From: Streptomyces plumbidurans | GTDB lineage: Bacteria; Actinomycetota; Actinomycetes; Streptomycetales; Streptomycetaceae | Assembly (NCBI RefSeq): GCF_019857225.1 | Contig: NZ_JAFJSY010000020.1 | Coordinates: 47,176-111,175 of the forward strand | Length of the DNA: 64,000 nucleotides | Reading direction: 5' to 3' | Shown here: positions 43,264-52,924 of the stretch, in pieces | How the letters are laid out: each line of letters opens with the position of its first letter | How positions within the stretch are numbered: the stretch's first letter is position 1 | The notes under the pieces: generated by a model | What the model saw: only the letters and a program-made list of their open reading frames with translations | Database searches by the model: none | What the model was told of the DNA's origin: nothing | Position numbers and translations under genes: made by a program

Positions 43264-44211
43264 TCAGACCGCAGCCGCGTCCGCCCGTTTGGCGAGCGCG
43301 GCCGCGGCCGCTCCCACGAGGCCGGCGTCCGTGCCCATCTGGGCCGGTGTGATCTCCAGGCGCTGTACGAAGGACAGGGTGGCGTACTGGCCCAGGGCCT
43401 TGCGCAGCGGTGTGAACAGGACGTCGCCGGCCTTGCCCACTCCCCCGCCGATCACGGCGATGTCGATCTCGACGAGGGTGGCGGTGGCCGCTATGCCGGC
43501 GGCCAGCGCCTGTGCGGCGCGCTCGAAGGACGCCACGGCGACCGGGTCGCCGGCGCGGGCGGCGGCCGCGACGGCGGCGGCGGAGGTGTCGCCGTCGGGA
43601 CCCGGCCGCCAGCCGTTCTCCAGGGCGCGGCGGGCGATGTTGGGGCCGCTCGCGATGCGCTCCACGCAGCCACGTGAGCCGCACGGGCACGGGTCGCCGT
43701 CCAGATCGACGCTGATGTGGCCGATGTGGCCCGCGTTGCCGGTGGGGCCGGGATGCAACTGGCCGTTGAGGACCAGACCGCCGCCCACTCCGGTGGAGAC
43801 CACCATGCACAGCGCGTTGTCGTGACCGCGGGCGGCGCCCTGCCAGTGCTCGGCCGCCGTGATCGCCACGCCGTCGCCGATCAGCTCCACGGGCAGGCCG
43901 CCGGCCGCCTCCCGCACCCGCCGCACGAGCGGGTAGTCGCGCCAGCCGGGCACGTTCACCGGGCTCACGGTGCCCGCGGAGGCGTCCACGGGGCCCGCGC
44001 TGCCGATGCCGAGGGCCGTGGCGCGCCCCCAGTGGGGCGAGGCGGTGAGCTCGCCGAGGACCTCCGCGACAGCGCCCATCACGGTCTCGCCGTCCTGCTG
44101 CGCGGGTGTCGCACGCTGTGCACGCACCAGGATCCGGCCCTGGTCGTCCACCAGCGCACCGGCGATCTTGGTGCCGCCGATGTCGAGCGCAGCCACGAGG
44201 TCGGTCTGCAT
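43264..44211 (-). CDS. ROK-family sugar kinase
   Basis: A 315-aa glucokinase/N-acetyl-sugar kinase-type protein. The ATP loop ALDIGGTKIAG is at the N-terminus, the catalytic ELIGDGVAITAAEHW region lies near residue 110, and the ROK zinc motif CPCGSRGCVE is preceded by GNAGHIGH. It lacks an N-terminal HTH, so it is a kinase rather than a repressor. It is divergent from a LacI-type regulator with a perfect operator between them. Substrate specificity (glucose, GlcNAc, allose) is not readable. Confidence 0.9.
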   Translation of the reverse strand: MQTDLVAALDIGGTKIAGALVDDQGRILVRAQRATPAQQDGETVMGAVAEVLGELTASPHWGRATALGIGSAGPVDASAGTVSPVNVPGWRDYPLVRRVREAAGGLPVELIGDGVAITAAEHWQGAARGHDNALCMVVSTGVGGGLVLNGQLHPGPTGNAGHIGHISVDLDGDPCPCGSRGCVERIASGPNIARRALENGWRPGPDGDTSAAAVAAAARAGDPVAVASFERAAQALAAGIAATATLVEIDIAVIGGGVGKAGDVLFTPLRKALGQYATLSFVQRLEITPAQMGTDAGLVGAAAAALAKRADAAAV

Positions 44212-44349
44212 CTGTGTCGGATCTCCCCGTCAAGCATCGGTTCTCCGGTCGGCCGGGGGCCCTGCGCCCCTCGGCCGGGGAGAAGAATTGAGCCGGTCTC
44301 GCGGTGGGGCGGAGGCCGGAGATTGCGGTGGACAGTCTCTCTTGCATAT

Positions 44350-44361
44350 GACAACGTTGTC
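44350..44361. promoter_or_regulatory. LacI-type operator palindrome
   Basis: GACAACGTTGTC is a perfect 12-bp palindrome with the central CG typical of LacI-family operators. It sits in an AT-rich segment 96 bp before the LacI gene and 139 bp before the kinase start. Confidence 0.8.
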
Positions 44362-44445
44362 CAGGCCCTATGCTCGACGCCACATCCTCATACAAACTCA
44401 TGGTCGACGCATCCCCGTGGACGAGACAGGACAGGACAGCGCATC

Positions 44446-45495
44446 GTGGCCGAGACCGCTCGCCGAACAACTCCCCTCTCAGGAACGCGATACGGCAATC
44501 GTCCGACCATGAAGGACGTGGCCGCACGAGCCGGTGTCGGACTCAAGACCGTCTCCCGCGTGGTCAACGGCGAGCCCGGTGTCACTCCGGAGACCGAGCG
44601 CCGGGTCCAGGAGGCCATCGACGCGCTCGGCTTCCGCCGCAACGACAGCGCGCGCGTGCTGCGCAAGGGCCGCACCGCCAGCATCGGCCTGGTCCTGGAG
44701 GACCTCGCCGACCCGTTCTACGGCCCCCTGAGCCGCGCGGTCGAGGAGGTGGCCCGCGCGCACGGCGCCCTGCTGATCAACGGCTCCAGCGCGGAGGACC
44801 CCGACCGCGAGCAGGAACTTGCGCTGGCGCTCTGCGCCCGGCGGGTGGACGGACTCGTGATCATCCCCGCCGGTGACGACCACCGCTATCTGGAGCCCGA
44901 GATCAGGGCCGGCGTCGCCACCGTGTTCGTGGACCGTCCCGCCGGGCAGATCGACGCCGACGTGGTGCTGTCCGACAACTTCGGCGGCGCCCGCGACGGC
45001 GTGACCCACCTCATCGCCCACGGACACCGGCGGATCGGCTTCATCGGCGACATGCCCCGCATCCACACGGCCGCCGAGCGGCTGCGCGGCTACCGGGCGG
45101 CCATGGAGGACGCGGACATCACGGTGGAGAGCGCCTGGATGTCCCTGGGTGTCACGGACCCGCTGCGGGTGCGCCGGGCGGCGGAGGAGATGCTCTCCGG
45201 CTCCAGTCCCGTCACCGCGATCTTCGCGGGCAACAACCGTGTGACAGTGACCGTGGTGCGCGTCCTCGCCGAGCAGCAGCGCCCGGTCGCCCTGGTCGGC
45301 TTCGACGACATCGAGCTCGCCGATCTGCTGGACCCGGGCGTGAGCGTCGTCGCCCAGGACGCGGCGGCCCTCGGCCGTACGGCCGCCGACCGGCTCTTCC
45401 GTCAGCTGGACGGCACCCTGCTCAGCCCGGAGCGCATCGAACTGCCGACCCGGCTGATCACCCGCGGCTCGGGCGAACTGCCGCCGGCGGGCTGA
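44446..45495 (+). CDS. LacI-family transcriptional repressor
   Basis: A 349-aa sugar-responsive repressor. HTH MKDVAARAGVGLKTVSRVV is followed by hinge VNGEPGV...NDSARVLR and a PBP1-like ligand domain. The GTG at 44446 adds a 21-residue basic N-terminal arm before the HTH and follows AGGACAGC; the ATG at 44509 begins exactly at the HTH but has no ribosome site. The perfect palindrome at 44350-44361 is the probable binding site, controlling itself and the divergent ROK kinase. Confidence 0.88.
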   Translation: MAETARRTTPLSGTRYGNRPTMKDVAARAGVGLKTVSRVVNGEPGVTPETERRVQEAIDALGFRRNDSARVLRKGRTASIGLVLEDLADPFYGPLSRAVEEVARAHGALLINGSSAEDPDREQELALALCARRVDGLVIIPAGDDHRYLEPEIRAGVATVFVDRPAGQIDADVVLSDNFGGARDGVTHLIAHGHRRIGFIGDMPRIHTAAERLRGYRAAMEDADITVESAWMSLGVTDPLRVRRAAEEMLSGSSPVTAIFAGNNRVTVTVVRVLAEQQRPVALVGFDDIELADLLDPGVSVVAQDAAALGRTAADRLFRQLDGTLLSPERIELPTRLITRGSGELPPAG

Positions 45496-45502
45496 GCGGA
45501 CC

Positions 45503-46306
45503 GTGGACGGCCGGGCGGACCGCACCCTCGAAGCACTGGGCCTGGCCGCGGCTCCGGCCACGGATCCGCTGCTGTACCCGGGAGCCTGGCCCGCGGAGTC
45601 CGGGCTCCTCGACGGCGATCTGCTGCTGCCCCTCGACCGCCTGACCCACGAGGACCGCGTACCGGTCCTCGCGGTGGGCTCCAACGCCTGTCCGGGCCAG
45701 CTGCGCCACAAGATGCGGCAGAGCGGGATCGCCTCGCCCGTTCCGATGGTCCGCGCCCGCGTCACCGGCCTCGACGTGGGCGTCTCCGCCCACGTCAGCC
45801 GGCTCGGCTACGTCTCCGCGTCACCGGTCGAATCGCCTGGCGCCGTGCGGGAGTTGTTCATCACCTGGCTGGACGCCGAGCAGCTCGCGGTGATCGACGC
45901 GAGCGAGGGGGTGCCGCTGCCGTACGGCAACTACCGGCGAGCCTGGCTCCCGGGCCGTGAGGTGCGCACCGAGCTGGAGGACGGGACGCTGCTGCCCGGC
46001 GTCCACGTCTACGTCAACCGGCGCGGGGTCCTGCACGACGGCGGGGGCGCTCCTCGCCGGCATCCCGGTCAGCGCGCACTGATCACCGAACTCCTCACGT
46101 CCGTACCGCGGTTGAGGCAGCTGTTCGGCGTCACGCCCGAGGAGTTCTGCGCACGGGCGCGCGCCGATGCCGGGCTGTGTGAGCTGGGCACCCGGGTGCT
46201 CGCCGAGGAGAAGCTGGTCACGGCGTCCGGTCTGGAGCGGTACGTGCCCGATCAGCAGACCGGCAGTCCCGGGACGGGTTCGTCGTTGTTGCCGCCCCTG
46301 ATGTAG
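45503..46306 (+). CDS. Hypothetical protein, possible gamma-glutamylcyclotransferase-like fold
   Basis: A 267-aa soluble protein. VPVLAVGSNACPGQLRHKM (about 52-71) resembles the YGSN-type loop of gamma-glutamylcyclotransferase-fold proteins, and a Glu-containing segment (DASEGVPLPYGNY) follows. The similarity is weak and the function unknown. The GTG start lies 7 nt after the LacI stop, so it is probably co-transcribed. The 3' end overlaps the convergent Ser/Thr kinase gene by 55 bp. Confidence 0.6.
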   Translation: MDGRADRTLEALGLAAAPATDPLLYPGAWPAESGLLDGDLLLPLDRLTHEDRVPVLAVGSNACPGQLRHKMRQSGIASPVPMVRARVTGLDVGVSAHVSRLGYVSASPVESPGAVRELFITWLDAEQLAVIDASEGVPLPYGNYRRAWLPGREVRTELEDGTLLPGVHVYVNRRGVLHDGGGAPRRHPGQRALITELLTSVPRLRQLFGVTPEEFCARARADAGLCELGTRVLAEEKLVTASGLERYVPDQQTGSPGTGSSLLPPLM

Positions 46307-48240
46307 ACGTCGCTGACCCACACGTTGGTGTTGCCGCTGTCGTCGTCCGTCCTCGCCCACCAGACGTTGGTCCACCGGCCGGACGTCTCGCGGCGCCCCA
46401 GGTTCTGCTGGCAGAAGAAATAGTTGACCCCCGCGTTGAGGACGCCGACCTCGGCGCCGCCGGCGGTGTAGGACTTCGCGGTGCGCCAGACCGTGCAGTT
46501 GTACTTGCCGCCGCCGATGGAGGTGCAGGCCGGGGCCGGGGTGGTGGAGCCGCCTCCGCCGGTGGTACCGCCGTTGCCGGAACCGCCGCCACTGGTGCCG
46601 CCGCCCGAACTGCCTCCGCTTGAACCGCCCGAGCCGCCGCCGGTCGTACCGCCGCCGGAGGACTTCGCGGGGGCGGAGGAGGTGGCCCGGCCGGTGGGCG
46701 CGTTCCCGTCCTTCTCGCCGGGGTCCTTGGTCTCGGTCGAGCCCTTGTCGTCCTTTTTCTCCGTGGGCGAGGGGTCACCGGAACGGTCCGCGTCCGTACG
46801 GCCGGTGGTCGCTCCGGTGGCCGGGGCCCCGGATGCCGTTCCCGCCGAGCGGGCGTCGTCCTGGGAGCCGCTCCTGGCGTTCAGCACGGCGACCGTGGTC
46901 CCGGCCGCTGTGAGGACGACCACGACCGCCGCGGCGGCGAGCAGGGCACGGCCCTTGCGCCGGGGCTGCGGCGAGGCGGGCACCGGCCCGGTGGGCGCGG
47001 AGGCGGAGTACGGCCCCATCGGCGCGGGCGGCCCGAAACCGGCCGGGGTCGACTGGGCAGCGGGGTCACCGGAGGCCGCGCTGTGTGCGGCCTGTCCGGC
47101 GCCGTCCGCGCCGTATGCTGCCTGCCCGGTGGAACCTGCGGCCTGCTCGGGTGCTCCGAACACCGGGAACACCGGCCCGGGTTGCCGGCCCGAGTCGGAA
47201 CCGGGCGTGCCGGATCCGGTCTCCGCTCGGCCGGGCTGCACCGTGTCCGGCTCCCCCGCTCCAGGGGGCTGCACCGGCCCGAAGCCCGGAGGCACCACCG
47301 GAAGGCTGCGCTCCGTCCCGGGCCTGGGCTCGGTCTCACCGCGCAACGTGGTCGTCGGTGTGTCCGCGCCGCCCATGTCCGCGACCGACTGCAGCAGTTC
47401 GCGCGCCTGCTCGGCCTCGGGGCGGGTCTCGGGCCGCTTGTCCAGCAACCGCCGCAGTACGGGTCCGAGGGCGCCCGCGCGGCGGGGTTCCGGCAGCGGC
47501 TCGGTCACGATCGCGGCGAGCGTCGAATACGTGGACGTACGGCGGAAGGGCGAGGAGCCCTCGACCGCCGCGAACAGGGTGGCGCCCAGGGCCCACACGT
47601 CGGAGGCCGGTCCCGGGTCGGCGCCCTGGGCGCGCTCCGGGGCCAGGTAGTCCAGCGAGCCGACGATCTCGCCGCTGCGGGTGAGATGGGTGGCCGAGCC
47701 GTCGCCCGGGTCGTCCATGGTGGCGATGCCGAAGTCGGTCAGCACGACCCGGCCCGAGCGGTCGAGCAGGATGTTGGCGGGCTTGACGTCGCGGTGCAGG
47801 ACTCCGGCGCCGTGGGCCGCGGCCAGCGCGTCCATGACCTTGGCGCCGATCCCGGCGGCCTCGCGCGGATCGAGCGCACCGCGCTCGCGCAGCACGTCGT
47901 CCAGGGAGGGCCCGTCGATCAGTTCCATGACGATCAGCGGTCGGCCGTCGACCTCCGCCACGTCGTGCACCGCCACGACCCCGGGGTGGCGCACCCGGGC
48001 CGCCGCACGGGCCTCACGCTGCATCCGCAGCCGCAGATCGGCGAGTTCGGGCCCGTCCGCGTCGGTGTAGGTGCGCAGTTCCTTGACCGCGACCTCGCGG
48101 CCCAGCACTTCGTCGACGGCTCTCCAGACGACGCCCATGCCGCCGCGCCCGAGCTGGGCCAGGACGCGATAGCGCCCTGCCAGCAGCCGACCGGTCCCGT
48201 CGGCCTGCCCGTTCCCGTTGGTGGTCTCCCCCGAAGCCAC
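46252..48240 (-). CDS. Transmembrane Ser/Thr protein kinase with cysteine-containing ectodomain
   Basis: A 662-aa PknB-type kinase. The catalytic domain occupies about 24-285 with LGRGGMG loop (30-36), Lys53, HRD (149-151) and DFG (169-171). A Pro/Gly-rich linker (290-428) leads to one membrane helix (430-453). Outside lies a Ser/Gly-rich spacer and a compact SH3-like domain (about 570-662) with four cysteines (572, 582, 610, 662), probably two disulphides. This ectodomain replaces the usual PASTA repeats and is the likely sensor. GTG start. Confidence 0.9.
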   Translation of the reverse strand: MASGETTNGNGQADGTGRLLAGRYRVLAQLGRGGMGVVWRAVDEVLGREVAVKELRTYTDADGPELADLRLRMQREARAAARVRHPGVVAVHDVAEVDGRPLIVMELIDGPSLDDVLRERGALDPREAAGIGAKVMDALAAAHGAGVLHRDVKPANILLDRSGRVVLTDFGIATMDDPGDGSATHLTRSGEIVGSLDYLAPERAQGADPGPASDVWALGATLFAAVEGSSPFRRTSTYSTLAAIVTEPLPEPRRAGALGPVLRRLLDKRPETRPEAEQARELLQSVADMGGADTPTTTLRGETEPRPGTERSLPVVPPGFGPVQPPGAGEPDTVQPGRAETGSGTPGSDSGRQPGPVFPVFGAPEQAAGSTGQAAYGADGAGQAAHSAASGDPAAQSTPAGFGPPAPMGPYSASAPTGPVPASPQPRRKGRALLAAAAVVVVLTAAGTTVAVLNARSGSQDDARSAGTASGAPATGATTGRTDADRSGDPSPTEKKDDKGSTETKDPGEKDGNAPTGRATSSAPAKSSGGGTTGGGSGGSSGGSSGGGTSGGGSGNGGTTGGGGSTTPAPACTSIGGGKYNCTVWRTAKSYTAGGAEVGVLNAGVNYFFCQQNLGRRETSGRWTNVWWARTDDDSGNTNVWVSDVYIRGGNNDEPVPGLPVC

Positions 48241-48335
48241 TGCCGCCCCGTTCCTGTGTCACGTCGATGCGTGCGCTCCAGGGTACGGGCCGGAGGTGAC
48301 AACACCAGTTGCCGGTGCGGGCTGTGACAGCTCCG

Positions 48336-49655
48336 CTACGTGGCGGACGTCTGCTTGGAGGACGCTGTCAGGTCGCCGCGCCGCGGTGCCGCGAAGGCCT
48401 CGAGGTCCGATCGGGTCAGCCCGGTCGCGCGGGCGACCTCGGCGATGTCGAGGGCGCCGCAGTCCAGACCGCGCAGCAGATAGCCGCTGAGGGCCTTGGC
48501 GGTGGCGGGCTCGTCCATGACGTCGCCGCCGGCCCGGTTGGCGTACCGGGCGAGCCGGGCGGCGGCCTGCTCGAAGCCCTCGCGGTAGAAGGCGAAGACG
48601 GCCGCGTAGCGGGTGGGGATGTGGCCGGGGTGCATGTCCCAGCCCTGGTAGTAGGCGCGGGCGAGCGCGCGGCGGGTCAGGCCGTAGTGCAGGCGCCACG
48701 CGTCGTGCACCTGCGCGGTCGGGCCGACCGGCAGCACGTTGGTCGAGCCGTCCGACACCCGCACGCCCGTACCTGCCGCGGCGACCTGCATGACCGCCTT
48801 GGCGTGGTCGGCGGCCGGGTGGTCGCTCGCCTGGTAGGCGGCGGAGACGCCGAGGCAGGCGCTGTAGTCGAAGGTGCCGTAGTGCAGGCCGGTGGCGCGC
48901 CCGTCTGCGGCCTGGATCATGCGGGCCACGGTGGCGGTGCCGTCGGCGGCGAGGATGGACTGGCTGGTCTCGATCTGGATCTCGAAGCCGATCCGGCCGC
49001 TCTCCAGGCCGCGTGCCTTCTCGAACTCCTCCAGGAGCCGCACCATCGCGGTGACCTGCTCGGGATAGGTCACCTTGGGCAGCGTCAGCACCAGCCCCTC
49101 GGGCAGTCCGCCGGCCTCCATCAGGCCGGTGAGGAAGATGTCCAGGGTGCGGATGCCCCGGTCGCGCACGGGTGCCTCCATGCACTTCATGCGGATGCCC
49201 ATGTACGGGGCTGCCGTGCCGTTCTCGTACGCCTGCGCGATCAGCCGTGCCGCGCGGGCCGCCGCCTCGTCCTCCTCGGCGTCGGGACGGGGGCCGTAGC
49301 CGTCCTCGAAGTCGACGCGCAGGTCCTCGATGGGCTCGCTCTGCAGTTTGGCGCGCACGCGCGCGTGGACGGGCTCGGCGAGTTCGTCGGACAGGCCGAG
49401 GACGGCGGCGAAGGAGGCGGCGTCGGGGGCGTGTTGGTCGAGGGCCGCGAGCGCCTGGTCGCCCCAGGAGCGGATGGTGTCGGCGGCGAAGACGTCGCCG
49501 GGTACGTACACGGTGTGGACGGGCTGGCGGGTGCCGGGGTCGCCGGGGTAGCGGCGCTCCAGTTCGGCGTCGACCGGCGCGAGGGAGGCACTGATCTCCT
49601 CGCTGACGGCACCCGCGAGACTCGTCGCCACCTTCTCCTGCTGGCCCTGACCCAT
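48336..49655 (-). CDS. HpcH/HpaI aldolase / citrate lyase-like family protein
   Basis: A 439-aa TIM-barrel lyase related to CitE/malyl-CoA lyase but longer. Motif segments include VDFEDGYGPR (metal/CoA region), LTLPKVTYPEQV, FEIQIETSQSI with the metal Glu, and HYGTFDYSA with the catalytic Asp. The substrate is probably a C-C bond in an acyl-CoA or hydroxy acid, but is unproven. GGAGGG precedes the ATG by 6 nt. Two overlapping inverted repeats just upstream look like an operator. Confidence 0.8.
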   Translation of the reverse strand: MGQGQQEKVATSLAGAVSEEISASLAPVDAELERRYPGDPGTRQPVHTVYVPGDVFAADTIRSWGDQALAALDQHAPDAASFAAVLGLSDELAEPVHARVRAKLQSEPIEDLRVDFEDGYGPRPDAEEDEAAARAARLIAQAYENGTAAPYMGIRMKCMEAPVRDRGIRTLDIFLTGLMEAGGLPEGLVLTLPKVTYPEQVTAMVRLLEEFEKARGLESGRIGFEIQIETSQSILAADGTATVARMIQAADGRATGLHYGTFDYSACLGVSAAYQASDHPAADHAKAVMQVAAAGTGVRVSDGSTNVLPVGPTAQVHDAWRLHYGLTRRALARAYYQGWDMHPGHIPTRYAAVFAFYREGFEQAAARLARYANRAGGDVMDEPATAKALSGYLLRGLDCGALDIAEVARATGLTRSDLEAFAAPRRGDLTASSKQTSAT

Positions 49656-49672
49656 CCCACACCCTCCAACTT

Positions 49673-49700
49673 TTCCGCAGTACGGAATCAACAATCCGTA
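49673..49700. promoter_or_regulatory. Operator-like inverted repeats upstream of the aldolase gene
   Basis: TTCCG-cagta-CGGAA (49673-49687) overlaps TACGGA-N8-TCCGTA (49681-49700), ending about 18 bp upstream of the aldolase start. TTCCG/CGGAA palindromes are typical of IclR-type sites, but no such regulator is in the window. Confidence 0.6.
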
Positions 49701-49811
49701 GAATGAAGTTATCCGGGCACCTTCACGATGGTCAACACCATGTCCACGGCGGGCGGCACCCCGATCTCGGTATGTTCAGCCTCGTCCGGCCGCCGTCCCC
49801 TAGGAGTCTCC

Positions 49812-50759
49812 GTGCCGAACCCGCACCTGGTCACCCGCCGCACGGGTGTGAAGGCAGTGCTTGCCGCGGCGGTCACCGTGCCGATGTCCAGTGCGGCCAC
49901 TGTCTCCGCCTCGTCCGCGTCGTCCGCGTCGGGTTCGCCCGCGCCGTTCGCCTCCTCCTCGGCGCGGGCGTCCCAGGCGCCCCGGCTCGAGGTCATGACC
50001 TTCAACCTGCGCTTCGCGAGCAAGAAGGAACCGAACAGCTGGCGCGACCGCAGACCCGTCATGCGCGCGTTACTGCAGCGTGCGCACCCTCATGTCATCG
50101 GCACGCAGGAGGGCCTGTACCAGCAACTGCGGGACATCGACTCCGACCTCGGACCGGACTACGAATGGATCGGCACCGGCCGCGAGGGCGGCAGCCGCGA
50201 CGAGTCCACGGCCGTGTACTACGACACCCGGCGCCTGACCCCGCTCGAGCACTACACCTTCTGGCTCTCCGACACCCCGGAGGTCATCCGTTCCAACACC
50301 TGGCGCGCCGCCTTCCCGCGCATCGTCACCTGGGTACGCTTCCGCGATCTCGCCGACGGCAAGCGGCAGTTCTACGTCCTGAACACGCACTTCGACCACG
50401 CCAGCCAGTACGCGCGCGAGCGCAGCGCCCAGCTGCTGACCGAGCGGATCGGCATGCTCGACCACACGCTGCCGGTGGTGGTGACGGGCGACTTCAACGT
50501 GCCCGCGCACCACAACCCGGTCTACGACATCCTGTTGGACTCGGGGCTCGTCGACACCTGGGACGCGGCGGAGCGGCGCAGCACCGCCTATGGCACGTTC
50601 CACGGCTACAAGGGTCTTACGCCGAACGGCGACCGCATCGACTGGATCCTCACCAATCCGTGGGCGACGGTGCACCGGGCGACGATCGACACCTTCTCCC
50701 AGCACGGCCAGTTCCCCAGCGACCATCTGCCCGTACAGGCATCGATCAGCCTCGCCTGA
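49812..50759 (+). CDS. Secreted endonuclease/exonuclease/phosphatase-family protein with a TTA codon
   Basis: A 315-aa exported hydrolase of the EEP superfamily (DNase I, sphingomyelinase, phosphatase relatives). A signal peptide (about 1-40, Ala/Ser-rich after TRRTGVKAVLAAAV) precedes the catalytic motifs: VMTFNLRF, GTQEGL, NTHFDH, TGDFNVP, DRIDWIL and SDHLPV, all complete. The GTG start follows AGGAG by 5 nt. Codon 87 (50070-50072) is TTA, suggesting bldA-dependent translation. Substrate may be nucleic acid, phospholipid or sugar phosphate. Confidence 0.87.
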   Translation: MPNPHLVTRRTGVKAVLAAAVTVPMSSAATVSASSASSASGSPAPFASSSARASQAPRLEVMTFNLRFASKKEPNSWRDRRPVMRALLQRAHPHVIGTQEGLYQQLRDIDSDLGPDYEWIGTGREGGSRDESTAVYYDTRRLTPLEHYTFWLSDTPEVIRSNTWRAAFPRIVTWVRFRDLADGKRQFYVLNTHFDHASQYARERSAQLLTERIGMLDHTLPVVVTGDFNVPAHHNPVYDILLDSGLVDTWDAAERRSTAYGTFHGYKGLTPNGDRIDWILTNPWATVHRATIDTFSQHGQFPSDHLPVQASISLA

Positions 50760-50784
50760 GCGCGGCCCCCTCCCCGCGACGCAC

Positions 50785-50830
50785 CGAGGCCCCCGCGGCC
50801 GTCCGTGCGGATGCGGTCGCGGGGGCCTCG
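50785..50830. terminator. Convergent hairpin terminator
   Basis: A 13-bp perfect stem (50785-50797 with 50818-50830) and a 20-base loop with possible further pairing, between the secreted EEP gene and the ETF operon. Confidence 0.85.
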
Positions 50831-50846
50831 TCGGGCCGTGAGGCGG

Positions 50847-51809
<963 letters not shown>

Positions 51810-51873
51810 GGGAAGAGAACTCCTTGCGGATGTGCGAAGTCTGAAGGGCGGTGTGCGAGTTGAGCCGCGCGGC

Positions 51874-52659
51874 TCAGATGAACTTCTGGCTCGCGAGGAA
51901 CTCGGCGAGCTGCTTGCCGCCCTCGCCCTCGTCCTTGACGATCGTGCCCGCGGTGCGGGCCGGACGCTCGGTCGCGCTCTCGACCTTGGTCCAGGAACCG
52001 GCGAGACCGACCTCGTCGGCGTCGATCTCCAGGTCCGACAGGTCCCAGGACTCCACCGGCTTCTTCTTCGCCGCCATGATGCCCTTGAAGGACGGGTAAC
52101 GGGCCTCGCCCGACTGGTCGGTGACCGACACGACCGCCGGGAGCGAGGCTTCGAGCTGCTCGGAGGCGGCGTCGCCGTCACGGCGGCCCTTGACGGTGCC
52201 GTCCTCGACGGAGACCTCGGACAGCAGCGTCACCTGCGGCACACCCAGGCGCTCGGCGACCAGGGCGGGCACGATGCCCATGGTGCCGTCGGTGGAGGCC
52301 ATGCCGGAGACCACCAGGTCGTAGCCGGCCTTCTCGATCGCCTTGGCCAACACCAGGGAGGTGCCGATGGCGTCGGTGCCGTGCAGGTCGTCGTCCTCGA
52401 CGTGGATGGCCTTGTCCGCGCCCATGGACAGCGCCTTGCGCAGCGCGTCCTTGGCGTCCTCGGGGCCGATGGTCAGGACGGTGACCTCGGCGTCGTCGGC
52501 GTTCTCGGAGATCTGCAGCGCCTGCTCGACCGCGTACTCGTCGAGCTCGGAGAGCAGACCGTCCACGTCGTCCCGGTCGACGGTCAGGTCATCGGCGAAG
52601 TGCCGGTCGCCAGTGGCGTCGGGCACGTACTTCACAGTGACAACGATCCTCAAGCTCAC
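51874..52659 (-). CDS. etfB: Electron transfer flavoprotein beta subunit
   Basis: A 261-aa partner subunit with AMP-binding segments: VTVKYVPD near the N-terminus, SELDEYAVEQAL, and VSGMASTDGTMGIVPALVAERLG. The conserved C-terminal KAAKKKP-type region appears as GIMAAKKKPVESWDLSDL. The GTG at 52659 follows AGGAGAG and begins the family-typical SLRIVVTVK; upstream in-frame ATG 52713 is unsupported. First gene of the operon. Confidence 0.95.
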   Translation of the reverse strand: MSLRIVVTVKYVPDATGDRHFADDLTVDRDDVDGLLSELDEYAVEQALQISENADDAEVTVLTIGPEDAKDALRKALSMGADKAIHVEDDDLHGTDAIGTSLVLAKAIEKAGYDLVVSGMASTDGTMGIVPALVAERLGVPQVTLLSEVSVEDGTVKGRRDGDAASEQLEASLPAVVSVTDQSGEARYPSFKGIMAAKKKPVESWDLSDLEIDADEVGLAGSWTKVESATERPARTAGTIVKDEGEGGKQLAEFLASQKFI

Positions 52660-52924
52660 GCCGGCTCTCCTACTGCAATCGTCATTTCGGTGCTGTCTAC
52701 TTTCAGGCAGCATAGGCGCCTCAAGCGGCCGATCCCGATCGGGGCGACCAGCGCTCCGAGCGAAATATTACTCGCCAGTACACCCATACGGTTCCCGCTA
52801 AGCAAGCGCTTTGAACTGTGACCTTTGCAACGCAGCGTAATCGGAACTCGACCTGTTCGCAGCGGGAGCCGTGGAGGGATCGGTCACTCAGCCGCTATGA
52901 CGCACGCCTCGGTCACGCGGGCCC

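Noticed and set aside
52780..52830. AAGCGCTT palindrome upstream of the ETF operon as a sugar-regulator site
   Set aside because: Only 8 bp, no further symmetry, and no LacI or ROK regulator nearby; likely chance.
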